Part shown: positions 7,448-16,517 of the stretch, piece by piece
Layout: every line of letters begins with the position of its first letter
Position numbering within the stretch: the first letter of the stretch is position 1
DNA from: Hanstruepera marina
Lineage (GTDB): Bacteria > Bacteroidota > Bacteroidia > Flavobacteriales > Flavobacteriaceae
NCBI RefSeq assembly: GCF_019880635.1
Contig: NZ_JAINVX010000004.1
Location: 296,984 to 360,983 of the forward strand
DNA: 64,000 nucleotides
Direction of reading: 5' to 3'
Program-made: the position numbers and the translations under genes
Notes under the pieces: model-generated
Told to the model about the DNA's origin: nothing
What the model saw: the letters and a program-made list of their open reading frames with translations, nothing else
The model's database searches: none

Positions 7448-8485
7448 TTAGGCATCTTCAACAGTTTTTCGTAATCTAGAACGTCTGTTAAAAGCTTCTA
7501 AATTATCTAAAACCTTACTTTCAAGAAAATCAATAACCCGCTCTTCTACCCTGTATTTATTCTTATAAACCTTATTGATATAGGTTATACCGCCAGGCGA
7601 CATAACATTTACCTCTACAAGCTTACCACCAATAACATCAATACCCACAAAGTACAATCCGTCTTTCACTAATTTTGGCCCAATTTGTTTACAAAGGGCC
7701 TTTTCAGCTTTTGTTAGCGAATGTTTTTGAACCGACCCTCCTGCCGAAACATTAGAGCGATGATCATCAGTGCCAGGAACACGCTTCATAGCTCCAATTG
7801 GCTCGCCATTAAGCATTAAAATTCTAACATCACCTTCATCTGCACCTTCTATATAATCTTGTAGAATAACATAATTTGATGTGCCATCACCGCTGTTAAT
7901 ATAGAAATCCAACAGTGAATTAATATTACTCATCGCAGATTTTTCAATTAAAATAACTCCGGAACCACCAAAACCATTTAATGGCTTTAGTATCATTCTA
8001 TCGGCTTTAGACTCTTTTATCTGCCTAATAAGGTAGTTCTTGTTTTTAGAAACATGCGTATTCGGAATTATATTACTGTGGGCATCGCCAAAAGCTGCAG
8101 TATATAGCTTATTATTTGCCTCACGCATACCTTGCAAAGAGTTGATAATAAACACATCATCTTTTACAGAATCTAAAAAATTAAGCATTAACGGGTCTAA
8201 AGGTGGATTAGCTCTAAAAAAGATAGCATCAAAGCCCGCTAAAGGCAGCATTTCTTCTCGCAATTGAGCTTTTTTATAAAATGCTTTTAATGAAGAAGGT
8301 ACTTTTTCCATACGCCCAATAACTGTACAAAACGCATTTGTAACGCTATCTCTAATGGTTAAATTTGCTGGCGTGCAAATGGCAACACCATGGCCTCTTT
8401 TAACACACTCTTTTATCAGCGCTAAACTCGTATCGTTTTCAGGATCAATATTCTCCCACGGATACATTAAAAAACAAACATTCAT
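7448..8485 (-). CDS. gshB: GshB-like glutathione synthase family ATP-grasp ligase
   Basis: An ATP-grasp enzyme homologous to glutathione synthase, which joins gamma-glutamylcysteine and glycine using ATP. Seen here are the N-terminal substrate domain (FFRANPPLDP, comparable to the RKDPPFD motif of E. coli GshB), the phosphate loop KPLNGFGGSG (167-176), and the metal-binding end GIDVIGGKLVEVNVMSPGG (281-299). At 345 residues it is about 30 longer than E. coli GshB, mostly in the C-terminal tail. No gshA is in the window and a bacillithiol gene (bshA) is, so the true product may not be glutathione. It is the first gene of a five-gene set ending in the DUF1704 zincin. Confidence 0.85.
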   Translation of the reverse strand: MNVCFLMYPWENIDPENDTSLALIKECVKRGHGVAICTPANLTIRDSVTNAFCTVIGRMEKVPSSLKAFYKKAQLREEMLPLAGFDAIFFRANPPLDPLMLNFLDSVKDDVFIINSLQGMREANNKLYTAAFGDAHSNIIPNTHVSKNKNYLIRQIKESKADRMILKPLNGFGGSGVILIEKSAMSNINSLLDFYINSGDGTSNYVILQDYIEGADEGDVRILMLNGEPIGAMKRVPGTDDHRSNVSAGGSVQKHSLTKAEKALCKQIGPKLVKDGLYFVGIDVIGGKLVEVNVMSPGGITYINKVYKNKYRVEERVIDFLESKVLDNLEAFNRRSRLRKTVEDA

Positions 8486-8530
8486 ACTATAGGGTTTTGT
8501 ACGATTACTATACTACTAAAAGTAATTATT

Positions 8531-9853
8531 TTATTTGACTTCATCATAGTGGTCATCCCAATTCTTAACTTTTGGATCCCCTAACTTACCTACAGATTTT
8601 GCTACTAACATAGATACTGTAGCATCTCCTGTAACATTAACAACAGTTCTACACATATCCAAAGGTCTATCTACTGCAAAAATCAAAGCTAAACCAATAG
8701 GCAATAATTCTGCAGGCATCCCAACAGATTCAAGAACAATAACTAGCATAACCATACCTGCTCCAGGTACGGCAGCACTTCCTATTGAAGCTAATAATGC
8801 AGTTAAAACAATGGTAATCTGGTCGGCAAAAGTTAATTCTAATCCCAAAGCTTGAAAAATAAAAACAGCGGCTACAGCTTGATATAAGCTAGTGCCATCC
8901 ATATTTATGGTAGCACCAACGGGTAAAACAAAACTTGAAACTTCCTTATCAACACCTATGTGTTCTTCAACACGCTCCATAGTTACAGGCAATGTTGCTG
9001 CACTACTACTTGTTGAAAAGGCCAGTAACTGCGCTGGGCTAATCTGTTGCAAAAACCAAAATGGATTCTTCTTTGTTATGGTGCCAACCAAAACACAATA
9101 AAAAACTATCATTAAAACCAAACCTAATAACACCACACCAGCATATTTTATTAAAGCCAATAAAATATCTGGATCATCTGAACTCACAACAACATTAGCC
9201 AATAACGCAAAAACAGCTACTGGTGCTGTTAGCATAATTAAATCGACCATTTTGAGTACGACATCATTTAGGGAATCAAATATATCCTTTAGCGGTTTTG
9301 ATTTCTCTTCTCCAATCAACAGCATAGAAATACCAAGAAAAATTGAAAAGAAAATTACTTGAAGCATTAATCCATTATCACTTAATGCTGAAAATGCATT
9401 ATCTGGAACCATATCCTCTAAAAACTGTAATGGCCCACTCTCTTTTTGTTTCGAAGCTTCTGCAATTTTACCTTGAACACTACTATTCGTCGAGTAAGTT
9501 TGTGTTAACTTCTCAATTGTTTCGTCAGAAACACCATTACCTGGGTTAAAAGTATTAACCAAAAGTAAACCGATACTTATGGCTATTACAGTGGTAAATA
9601 CATAAGTCACTATGGTTCTTAAGCCAATATTCTTGAACTTCGAAATATCTTTTAAATCTGAAATCCCTTTAATTAAAGAGGCAAGAATTAAAGGAATGGC
9701 AATTAACTTCAAAAGCTTTACAAAAATACTTCCTATTGGCTTTATCCAATCAACTGTAAAATCTTTTCCTCCAACTTGAAGCATGATAAATCCGAAAACC
9801 AGACCTAAAACCATGCCTATCAATATTTGCCAATGTAATGCGAGTTTTTTCAT
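8531..9853 (-). CDS. Dicarboxylate/amino acid:cation symporter (DAACS family)
   Basis: Inner-membrane secondary transporter taking up acidic amino acids or C4-dicarboxylates with Na+ or H+. About eight hydrophobic helices are visible, plus the two re-entrant signatures: AFSTSSSAATLPVT (serine-rich hairpin) and GATINMDGTSLYQ (the NMDGT cation-site motif). 440 residues is typical. It lies 31 bases after aroC and 45 bases before gshB, all on the same strand. It may thus be co-transcribed and deliver glutamate or aspartate to the downstream ligase genes; that link is inferred. Substrate specificity cannot be read from sequence. Confidence 0.92.
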   Translation of the reverse strand: MKKLALHWQILIGMVLGLVFGFIMLQVGGKDFTVDWIKPIGSIFVKLLKLIAIPLILASLIKGISDLKDISKFKNIGLRTIVTYVFTTVIAISIGLLLVNTFNPGNGVSDETIEKLTQTYSTNSSVQGKIAEASKQKESGPLQFLEDMVPDNAFSALSDNGLMLQVIFFSIFLGISMLLIGEEKSKPLKDIFDSLNDVVLKMVDLIMLTAPVAVFALLANVVVSSDDPDILLALIKYAGVVLLGLVLMIVFYCVLVGTITKKNPFWFLQQISPAQLLAFSTSSSAATLPVTMERVEEHIGVDKEVSSFVLPVGATINMDGTSLYQAVAAVFIFQALGLELTFADQITIVLTALLASIGSAAVPGAGMVMLVIVLESVGMPAELLPIGLALIFAVDRPLDMCRTVVNVTGDATVSMLVAKSVGKLGDPKVKNWDDHYDEVK

Positions 9854-9884
9854 AATCTTATATTACAATCCTAAAGGATTTATA

Positions 9885-10946
9885 TTAGTTATATATTTTG
9901 TTTAACAGATAAAAATCAGCTAAAACCAAAGCGGCCATAGCTTCCACTATTGGGATAGCTCTTGGAACCACACAAGGGTCATGACGTCCTTTTCCTTGCA
10001 TTTCTACAATGTTTCCAAATTTATCCAATGTATTTTGTTTTTGAATAACTGTAGCTACTGGTTTAAAAGCTACACGGAAGTAAATATCCATTCCATTGCT
10101 TATACCGCCTTGAATACCTCCTGATAAATTGGTTTTGGTACTGCCATCTTCATTAAACAAATCATTATGCTCACTACCCATCATTTTAGCACCACAAAAT
10201 CCACTGCCATATTCAAACCCTTTAACGGCGTTTATAGACAACATAGCTTTTCCTAATTCGGCGTGCAACTTATCAAAAACCGGCTCACCTAGCCCTACTG
10301 GTACATTTTGAAGTGCACAGGTAACGGTTCCGCCAATTGTGTCACCAGCTTTACGAACATCTTTGATGCGATTTATCATTTCATCAGCCACTTCAGCATC
10401 AGGGCAACGTACGATGTTGGATTCTATTTTTGAAAAATCTAAATCTTGATACGGTCTTTCTAAAAATATATCTCCTACCGAAGACGTATAAGCGTTTATT
10501 TTAATGTCAGAAATTATTTGCTTGGCTAATGCCCCAGCAACTACGCGACATGCTGTTTCACGTGCCGAACTACGGCCACCACCTCTATAATCGCGAATTC
10601 CATATTTTTCTTCATAAGTATAATCTGCATGGCTAGGCCTATAGACATCTTTTATATGCGAATAATCTTTTGACTTCTGATTCGTATTTTTAATTACAAA
10701 ACCAATTGGAGTACCTGTAGTAACACCTTCAAAAATACCAGACAAGAATTCAACCGTATCGGGTTCTTTGCGTTGAGTTACAATTTCAGATTGACCAGGT
10801 TTTCGTCTATTTAGCTCATTTTGAATAGCTTGAAAATCAACTTTTAAACCCGAAGGGCAACCGTCAATAACGCCTCCTATTGCAATACCATGCGATTCTC
10901 CAAATGTGGTTAATTTAAAAATGTTTCCAAAGCTATTTCCAGCCAT
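9885..10946 (-). CDS. aroC: Chorismate synthase
   Basis: Last step of the shikimate pathway: 5-enolpyruvylshikimate-3-phosphate to chorismate, using reduced FMN. The family signatures are present: [16 protein letters not shown] at the N-terminus, the [14 protein letters not shown] block and [20 protein letters not shown] in the middle, and [17 protein letters not shown] near the end. 353 residues is full length. The start ATG at 10946 is supported by the N-terminal [20 protein letters not shown], and a clean -7 box lies 43 bases upstream. It heads a minus-strand gene run. Confidence 0.97.
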   Translation of the reverse strand: MAGNSFGNIFKLTTFGESHGIAIGGVIDGCPSGLKVDFQAIQNELNRRKPGQSEIVTQRKEPDTVEFLSGIFEGVTTGTPIGFVIKNTNQKSKDYSHIKDVYRPSHADYTYEEKYGIRDYRGGGRSSARETACRVVAGALAKQIISDIKINAYTSSVGDIFLERPYQDLDFSKIESNIVRCPDAEVADEMINRIKDVRKAGDTIGGTVTCALQNVPVGLGEPVFDKLHAELGKAMLSINAVKGFEYGSGFCGAKMMGSEHNDLFNEDGSTKTNLSGGIQGGISNGMDIYFRVAFKPVATVIQKQNTLDKFGNIVEMQGKGRHDPCVVPRAIPIVEAMAALVLADFYLLNKIYN

Positions 10947-10988
10947 ACTTTTGATTTTAATGCTAATGTAATTGTAATATTACAGAAA

Positions 10989-10996
10989 CAAAAATA
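10989..10996 (-). promoter_or_regulatory. Candidate -7 box TATTTTTG for aroC
   Basis: On the minus strand this reads TATTTTTG, an exact TAnnTTTG match about 40 bases before the aroC ATG. No convincing -33 element is visible. It is the best promoter candidate for the minus-strand gene run down to 4272. Confidence 0.45.
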
Positions 10997-11123
10997 GAAT
11001 TCTTTCAACTCATACTATTTATCACTGTTTCTAGTAACAATTAATTAACAAACTCCTCACAGTTAATTAATTAGTCCTTAATGTTCAAATAACATTAGCA
11101 AGCGACTTTTGTATCGATAAATT

Positions 11124-11975
11124 ATGTCTTATTTGAAAAATAAAAGAAAAATAGAGATTGCCGTAATCTCAGATGTCCATTTAGGAACCTATGGTTGCCA
11201 TGCCAAACCGCTACTAACTTACTTAAACAGTATTCAGCCCAAAAAACTGATTTTAAATGGTGATATCATTGATATTTGGCAATTTAGCAAACGGTATTTC
11301 CCCAAATCACATATGAAAGTTATTAAACGTATCATGGATATGGCTTCAAACGGTGTTGAAGTCATTTACATTACCGGAAACCACGACGAGATGCTACGAA
11401 AATTTAGTGATACTTCTATTGGTAATATTTCAATTGTAGATAAAGCGGTTATTGAATTGCATGGCAAGCGTGCCTGGTTCTTTCATGGTGATGTTTTTGA
11501 TTTATCAATCCAAAACGCAAAATGGCTGGCCAAATTAGGAGGTTACGGTTACGACACGCTTATTCTTTTAAACCGAATGGTTAATTGGTGTTTGGAAAAA
11601 TTAGGACGTGAGCGTTATTCGTTGGCCAAACGCATTAAAAACCGTGTAAAAGGTGCTGTGAAATATATAAGTGATTTTGAAAATGTTATAACAGATTTAG
11701 CCATAGAAAATGGCTACGATTATGTGGTTTGTGGACATATACATCAGCCAAAAATGCTTATAAAGTCTAACAAACACGGTAAAACCCAATATTTGAATTC
11801 AGGTGATTGGGTTGAAAACTTTACGGCTTTAGAATATCAATTTAAACGTTGGAAATTATACCGCTATAGTGAAGACAAGCTCTCTCCATTTTTTGCAGAC
11901 GAAGATATAAAGGAAATGGAAATGAAAGACCTCATTGCCGCTATTACTATTGTCGACCAAAAGAAATCAAAGTAA
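11124..11975 (+). CDS. Metallophosphoesterase, UDP-2,3-diacylglucosamine diphosphatase-like
   Basis: Calcineurin-type metallophosphoesterase resembling LpxH, which cleaves UDP-2,3-diacylglucosamine to lipid X in lipid A synthesis at the inner face of the membrane. Metal-ligand motifs in order are ISDVHLG, NGDIIDIW, ITGNHDE, FFHGDVFD and VCGHIHQPK. Basic segments (LGRERYSLAKRIKNRVK) fit binding of an anionic lipid surface. 283 residues is somewhat longer than E. coli LpxH (about 240) but usual for Bacteroidota homologues. The last nine bases overlap the end of the converging FAD/Fe-S gene. Exact substrate is inferred. Confidence 0.85.
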   Translation: MSYLKNKRKIEIAVISDVHLGTYGCHAKPLLTYLNSIQPKKLILNGDIIDIWQFSKRYFPKSHMKVIKRIMDMASNGVEVIYITGNHDEMLRKFSDTSIGNISIVDKAVIELHGKRAWFFHGDVFDLSIQNAKWLAKLGGYGYDTLILLNRMVNWCLEKLGRERYSLAKRIKNRVKGAVKYISDFENVITDLAIENGYDYVVCGHIHQPKMLIKSNKHGKTQYLNSGDWVENFTALEYQFKRWKLYRYSEDKLSPFFADEDIKEMEMKDLIAAITIVDQKKSK

Positions 11976-14885
11976 AGCTTCTTTTAAAATACTAATTGGA
12001 TGTTTAGCCTCATGTCCAGTTCCATCTTTTATTTGATGTCTGCAACTGGTTCCATTGGCTGCAATAGTAACCGCCGTATCTGCTTTTCTAATTGCTGGAA
12101 ACAAGGTTTGCTCACCAATGGTCATACTTATATCATAATGTTCTTTTTCGTATCCAAAACTACCAGCCATTCCACAACAGCCGCTTGGTATAATGGTAAC
12201 TTTGTAGTTTTTAGGGAGGTTTAAAATATCAAAAGTGGATTTTTGATTGCTCAAAGCTTTTTGATGGCAATGTCCATGAAATTTAATAGTTTTAGATTCT
12301 GAAGTGAATTGTTCTGCACGAATGTTACCTAATTCTATTTCACTCTGAATAAATTCTTCAATAAGATATGTGTGAGCTGCTATTGACCGCGCTGCATTTT
12401 TATCATCTACTAATTTTAAATATTCATCCTTAAAAGTTAATATTGCAGAAGGCTCAATACCTATTAAAGGTGATTCGCTTGATATTAAACCTTTATAAAT
12501 CCAAACATTCTCATTAGCAACTCGCTTGGCTTGTTCTAAAAAGCCTTTAGACAAAAACGCCCGACCAGACTCCTTATTAGGCAACACATTTATCTTATAG
12601 TTTAGTTGTTCTAAAAGGTTAATTGTATCCTGACCAATATCATTATCTAAATAGTTAGTAAACTCATCAACAAATAAATACACTTCTTTTATATATTTGT
12701 TTCTAACTAATTGTTTTTCTTTTGATTTGAACCAATTATATAAACTATTACTTGATAAATTGGGTATTGTCCGTTTTGATGCAATTCCCAGTGTTTTTTT
12801 TATTAGAGATCCAAAAAAAGGATTGGAAAACATAAAGTTGGTCAAACCAGAAAAAGAGCTTCCTATAGCATTTAGTTTATTATTGTATGCAAATACTTTG
12901 GTACGCAAATTCGTGCCGTTTGCTTTTTGGTATTGATATTCAAATTCTGCTTTTAATGCTGAAATATTCACACTACTTGGACATTCACTAGCACATGCTT
13001 TACAACTTAAGCACAAATCGAAAACCTCAACTAATTCCTGATGATTGAATTTGTTAATCTTATCAGATTGAGTTAAAAACTCCCGCAAAGCATTTGCCCT
13101 AGCTCGTGTTGTGTCCTTTTCGTTTCTTGTAGCTCGATAACTTGGACACATAGTCCCTCCAAATTCAGGCAGCTTCCTGCAATCCCCAGAACCATTACAT
13201 TTTTCTGCTTCACGCAAAATGCCCAATGATTCTGAAAAATCCAAAAGCGTTTCTATTTCAGGCTCCACTCTATCTGACACATATCGCAAGGATTCATCCA
13301 TGGGGAGTGCATCTACAATTTTTCCTGGATTGAAAATATTGTTAGGGTCAAAGGCTTTTTTTATTTGCTTAACAATTTCATAATTTTTTTCACCAATCAT
13401 TAACGGAATAAATTCGGCTCGTACAATACCATCGCCATGTTCGCCACTCATAGAGCCGCCATACTTTTTAACTAAATGCGCGACATCGGTTGTTATTTTT
13501 CGAAATAATTCAACATCTGCTTTCTTTTTTAAATTCAGAATCGGTCGTAAGTGCAGCTCACCAGCTCCAGCATGTGCATAATAAACTGCCTTTTGTTGGT
13601 AACCATCCATAATTACCGTAAAGTCATTGATGTAATTACTTAAGTCGGGTATAGCTACCGCAGTGTCTTCAATACAAGGGGCTGTTTTTTTATCTCCAAT
13701 CATATTACCTAATAAACCCAAGCCTGCTTTTCGCAAATCCATAGCCTTTTCTATATCGTCATCAATCAATATTGGATGGGCATAACTCAAACCATTAGAC
13801 TTCAACGTTTGCACCAATGCAATAGCTTTTGTATTTGCCGCATCAAAGCTAACATCGCGAACTTCACACATTAAAATCGCTTTAGGATCACCTTGTATAA
13901 ACTGTCGGTTTGCCTCTTGTGTTTTATTGTGTTTCGTAAGGTCCAAAATGGTTTTATCCATCATTTCACAAGTATATAAATCATGTTGCATAACCGACTG
14001 AACAGTATTTAAGCAATCATCAATACTTGAAAAATGCGCAGCGACCATAATACTGTAATTTGGCGGTAAACTATCTAACTTTAAAGTGATTTCAGTTGTA
14101 AAAGCTAGAGTCCCTTCACTACCGGATAAGAGTTTACACACGTTTAAAGGTGTGTCAAAGTCTGAAAACGGCTCTGTTTTAATGATTTCATCAATGGCGT
14201 ATCCTGTATTACGCCTATGAATCGTTTCTTTTGGAAATTGGGTTCTAATTTCGCTTTGAACATCTTCTGAATGCAACTCTTGATAAATTGCCCTATATAT
14301 ACTACCCTCTAAACTTTTTAAGTTTAATTTTTCTTGAAATTCTAACTTGTTGATATTACTAAAGGCAACCTGACTACCGTCAGACAACAGGGTTTTTAAA
14401 GCCAAAACTTTATCACGTGTCACACCATACTTAATAGATGTTGTTCCTGACGAATTATTGCCTACCATACCACCAATCATACAGCGGTTCGAGGTTGAAG
14501 TATTTGGTCCAAAAAACAGTCCGTATGGCTTTAAAAAGTTATTAAGTTCGTCACGAACCACACCTGGTTGTACAGTTATAGTTTTGTTGACTTCATCAAA
14601 ACTTAAAATCCTATTAAAATACTTTGAAACATCAACAATAATACCTTTACCAACACATTGCCCTGCCAACGAGGTCCCTGCAGTTCTAGGAATTAAAGAC
14701 GTATTATGTTGGTTTGCAAAATCTATAAGACATTTTAAATCGTTTTCGTTTTTTGGAACGGCAACAGCCAGCGGCAACATTCTATAAACTGAAGCATCCG
14801 TAGCATAGAGTGTTTTCATTAAATCATCATAATGAAATTCACCTTCTAATAATTCGTTCAGTTTATTTAAGTATTTTAACTCCAT
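11967..14885 (-). CDS. Fused FAD-linked oxidase and Fe-S (CCG) oxidoreductase, YdiJ/D-2-hydroxyacid dehydrogenase-like
   Basis: One 972-residue chain joining an FAD-binding D-2-hydroxyacid dehydrogenase to a GlpC/LutA-like Fe-S part. The N-terminal FAD domain carries PRTAGTSLAGQCVGKG (about residues 60-75), followed by an FAD-oxidase C domain with the SGEHGDG motif. A 4Fe-4S motif CLSCKACASECP lies near 625, and the C-terminal cysteine-rich part has GHCHQKAL and SGCCGMAGSFG near 905. The E. coli relative YdiJ oxidises D-2-hydroxyglutarate; other members use D-lactate. Electrons presumably go to quinone at the membrane, though no transmembrane segment is obvious. Substrate not determinable here. 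Confidence 0.88.
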   Translation of the reverse strand: MELKYLNKLNELLEGEFHYDDLMKTLYATDASVYRMLPLAVAVPKNENDLKCLIDFANQHNTSLIPRTAGTSLAGQCVGKGIIVDVSKYFNRILSFDEVNKTITVQPGVVRDELNNFLKPYGLFFGPNTSTSNRCMIGGMVGNNSSGTTSIKYGVTRDKVLALKTLLSDGSQVAFSNINKLEFQEKLNLKSLEGSIYRAIYQELHSEDVQSEIRTQFPKETIHRRNTGYAIDEIIKTEPFSDFDTPLNVCKLLSGSEGTLAFTTEITLKLDSLPPNYSIMVAAHFSSIDDCLNTVQSVMQHDLYTCEMMDKTILDLTKHNKTQEANRQFIQGDPKAILMCEVRDVSFDAANTKAIALVQTLKSNGLSYAHPILIDDDIEKAMDLRKAGLGLLGNMIGDKKTAPCIEDTAVAIPDLSNYINDFTVIMDGYQQKAVYYAHAGAGELHLRPILNLKKKADVELFRKITTDVAHLVKKYGGSMSGEHGDGIVRAEFIPLMIGEKNYEIVKQIKKAFDPNNIFNPGKIVDALPMDESLRYVSDRVEPEIETLLDFSESLGILREAEKCNGSGDCRKLPEFGGTMCPSYRATRNEKDTTRARANALREFLTQSDKINKFNHQELVEVFDLCLSCKACASECPSSVNISALKAEFEYQYQKANGTNLRTKVFAYNNKLNAIGSSFSGLTNFMFSNPFFGSLIKKTLGIASKRTIPNLSSNSLYNWFKSKEKQLVRNKYIKEVYLFVDEFTNYLDNDIGQDTINLLEQLNYKINVLPNKESGRAFLSKGFLEQAKRVANENVWIYKGLISSESPLIGIEPSAILTFKDEYLKLVDDKNAARSIAAHTYLIEEFIQSEIELGNIRAEQFTSESKTIKFHGHCHQKALSNQKSTFDILNLPKNYKVTIIPSGCCGMAGSFGYEKEHYDISMTIGEQTLFPAIRKADTAVTIAANGTSCRHQIKDGTGHEAKHPISILKEALL

Positions 14886-15032
14886 ACTAGCTTCAAACGC
14901 ATATGCATTAAAAAAATAAAAGTAATATTAATAACGTTATCACTTTCAAGTAAATTCAATTAATTTGTTATTATTATAATCTATTTACAGGTGAATTTAC
15001 GTATATAACATGAAATCAAAAAAACTATAAGT

Positions 15033-15554
15033 ATGAAGAAAATAATCTTATCAGCGATTGCTGGATTAGGTTGTATTACATTAGCAAATGCCCAAGAAAT
15101 CAGTAAAAATGCTATTGGTTTGCGTTTAGGAGACAGTGATGGATTTGGAGCTGAAATATCCTATCAACGTGCTATAGGACAAAACAACAATCGATTGGAA
15201 TTTGACTTTGGATGGCGAGATGGCAAAAATTACGATGGTATTAAACTCATTGGACTCTACCAATGGGTATGGAATATTGAAGGTGGTTTCAATTGGTATG
15301 CAGGACCTGGTGCTGGATTTGCCGCATTTAGACATAAGTACGAGAGGTACGTTCCAGGTCAGAATGACTACTATTATGAGGAAAACAGAGACGCCTTCCC
15401 TATTATAACCGGAACTATTGGTATTGAATACAACTTTGATTTCCCGTTACTTTTATCTTTAGATGTTAGACCTGAATTAGGGTTTGGTGATGATGTATAT
15501 GATAATAACGATTTAGATTTCGATATTGGATTAGGCGTTAGATATCAATTCTAA
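15033..15554 (+). CDS. Exported protein, predicted small outer-membrane beta-barrel
   Basis: Family not recognised. A signal peptide (about 1-21, ending ANA before QEIS) is followed by alternating aromatic strands: GAEISYQRAIG, NRLEFDFGWRDG, IKLIGLYQWVWNIEG and IITGTIGIEYNFDFPLLLSLDVRPELGFG. The C-terminal strand is FDIGLGVRYQF, ending in Phe as expected of BAM substrates. 173 residues fits an eight-strand OmpW/OmpX-size barrel. A Tyr/Glu-rich loop (QNDYYYEENRD) lies in the middle. It is a single-gene unit ended by a terminator. Confidence 0.75.
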   Translation: MKKIILSAIAGLGCITLANAQEISKNAIGLRLGDSDGFGAEISYQRAIGQNNNRLEFDFGWRDGKNYDGIKLIGLYQWVWNIEGGFNWYAGPGAGFAAFRHKYERYVPGQNDYYYEENRDAFPIITGTIGIEYNFDFPLLLSLDVRPELGFGDDVYDNNDLDFDIGLGVRYQF

Positions 15555-15575
15555 AATTCTTTTATGATAAATTAT

Positions 15576-15606
15576 AAACCACCACTTGTTGGTGGTTTTT
15601 TTGTTT
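15576..15606 (+). terminator. Intrinsic terminator
   Basis: The stem AAACCACCA/TGGTGGTTT (15576-15584 with 15590-15598) has a 5-base loop and is followed by a T-rich run into 15606. It closes the beta-barrel gene. Confidence 0.85.
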
Positions 15607-15613
15607 AGATTTG
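15606..15613 (+). promoter_or_regulatory. Candidate -7 box TAGATTTG
   Basis: Exact TAnnTTTG match directly behind the preceding terminator and ending four bases before the ATG at 15618. If it is used, transcription would begin at the start codon itself. Confidence 0.45.
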
Positions 15614-15617
15614 TATT

Positions 15618-16517
15618 ATGTCAGAAAAGGCGTTATGCATAATGGCTGCAGGCCTAGGTACCCGGTTTGGTGGGTTGAAACAGCTATATCCCTTAATAGA
15701 TGACTTTTCAATTATTGACTTCTCAATTTATGATGCGTATTGTGCTGGATTCAATAAAATAATATTAATTATAAGAGAGCAAACACAGGCTTTATTCGAA
15801 GAACATTTTTCTAGATTAGATACGTCTCTAATCCAAATAAGCTATATCCACCAGTCCTTCGAGCTTCCTGTGAATTATAATGACAAGATTATTCGTCAAA
15901 AACCATGGGGAACAGGGCATGCCCTTTTAGAGCTAGAGGGTCATGTTTCAAGTAATTTTGCTTTAATAAATGCTGATGATTTTTATGGTAAAGATGCCTT
16001 TAAATTGATGCATGACAACCTATACAACAACAGATCAGACTGCAATTATTTAATTGGTTACAATATTACCAATACATTATCAACAAATGGTTCAGTCTCG
16101 AGAGGTGAATGCATAATAGACAATAACAATAATTTAAAACATATTATTGAGCGCCATAATATTAGATTTAAAAATAATGAACTCATCTATGGCGAAAATA
16201 ACCCTATTTCAAATGAAACAACCGTTTCAATGAATTTTTGGGGGTTTACAACATCAATTTTCAATACTGGAAAAGAGGCTTTCAATGATTTCCTTAAGGA
16301 GGCAACAAATTTTGTTTCTGATGAATTCTACATAACAACCATAGTAGATAAGGCCATTGATCAACATCAGCATTTTAAAGTCCTTAACAACAATGCACAA
16401 TGGCACGGTATAACTTACAAAAAAGATGAGGAAGCAATTAAGCATTACCTTGAATCACTTATCGAAACAAATCACTATCGTAAACGGCTATGCAATCACA
16501 AGATCAACTCTTTTTAA
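15618..16517 (+). CDS. Sugar nucleotidyltransferase (NTP_transferase family)
   Basis: GT-A-like nucleotidyltransferase that would join a sugar-1-phosphate to an NTP. The nucleotide-binding signature MAAGLGTRFGGLKQLYPL starts at residue 9, RQKPWGTGHALLEL is the base/sugar loop and INADDFYG holds the metal-binding acidic residues. It lacks the left-handed beta-helix of GlmU, so it has only the transferase activity. It overlaps the next gene, a NahK-like kinase, by 28 bases, which strongly suggests a joint task: phosphorylation of a free amino sugar, then activation to a nucleotide sugar. The sugar is inferred to be GalNAc or GlcNAc. Confidence 0.85.
   Translation: MSEKALCIMAAGLGTRFGGLKQLYPLIDDFSIIDFSIYDAYCAGFNKIILIIREQTQALFEEHFSRLDTSLIQISYIHQSFELPVNYNDKIIRQKPWGTGHALLELEGHVSSNFALINADDFYGKDAFKLMHDNLYNNRSDCNYLIGYNITNTLSTNGSVSRGECIIDNNNNLKHIIERHNIRFKNNELIYGENNPISNETTVSMNFWGFTTSIFNTGKEAFNDFLKEATNFVSDEFYITTIVDKAIDQHQHFKVLNNNAQWHGITYKKDEEAIKHYLESLIETNHYRKRLCNHKINSF

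Noticed and set aside
8531..10946. aroC and the symporter as functional members of the ligase-zincin system
   Set aside because: aroC is plain shikimate metabolism and the symporter gap is larger; co-transcription is possible but does not show a shared function.
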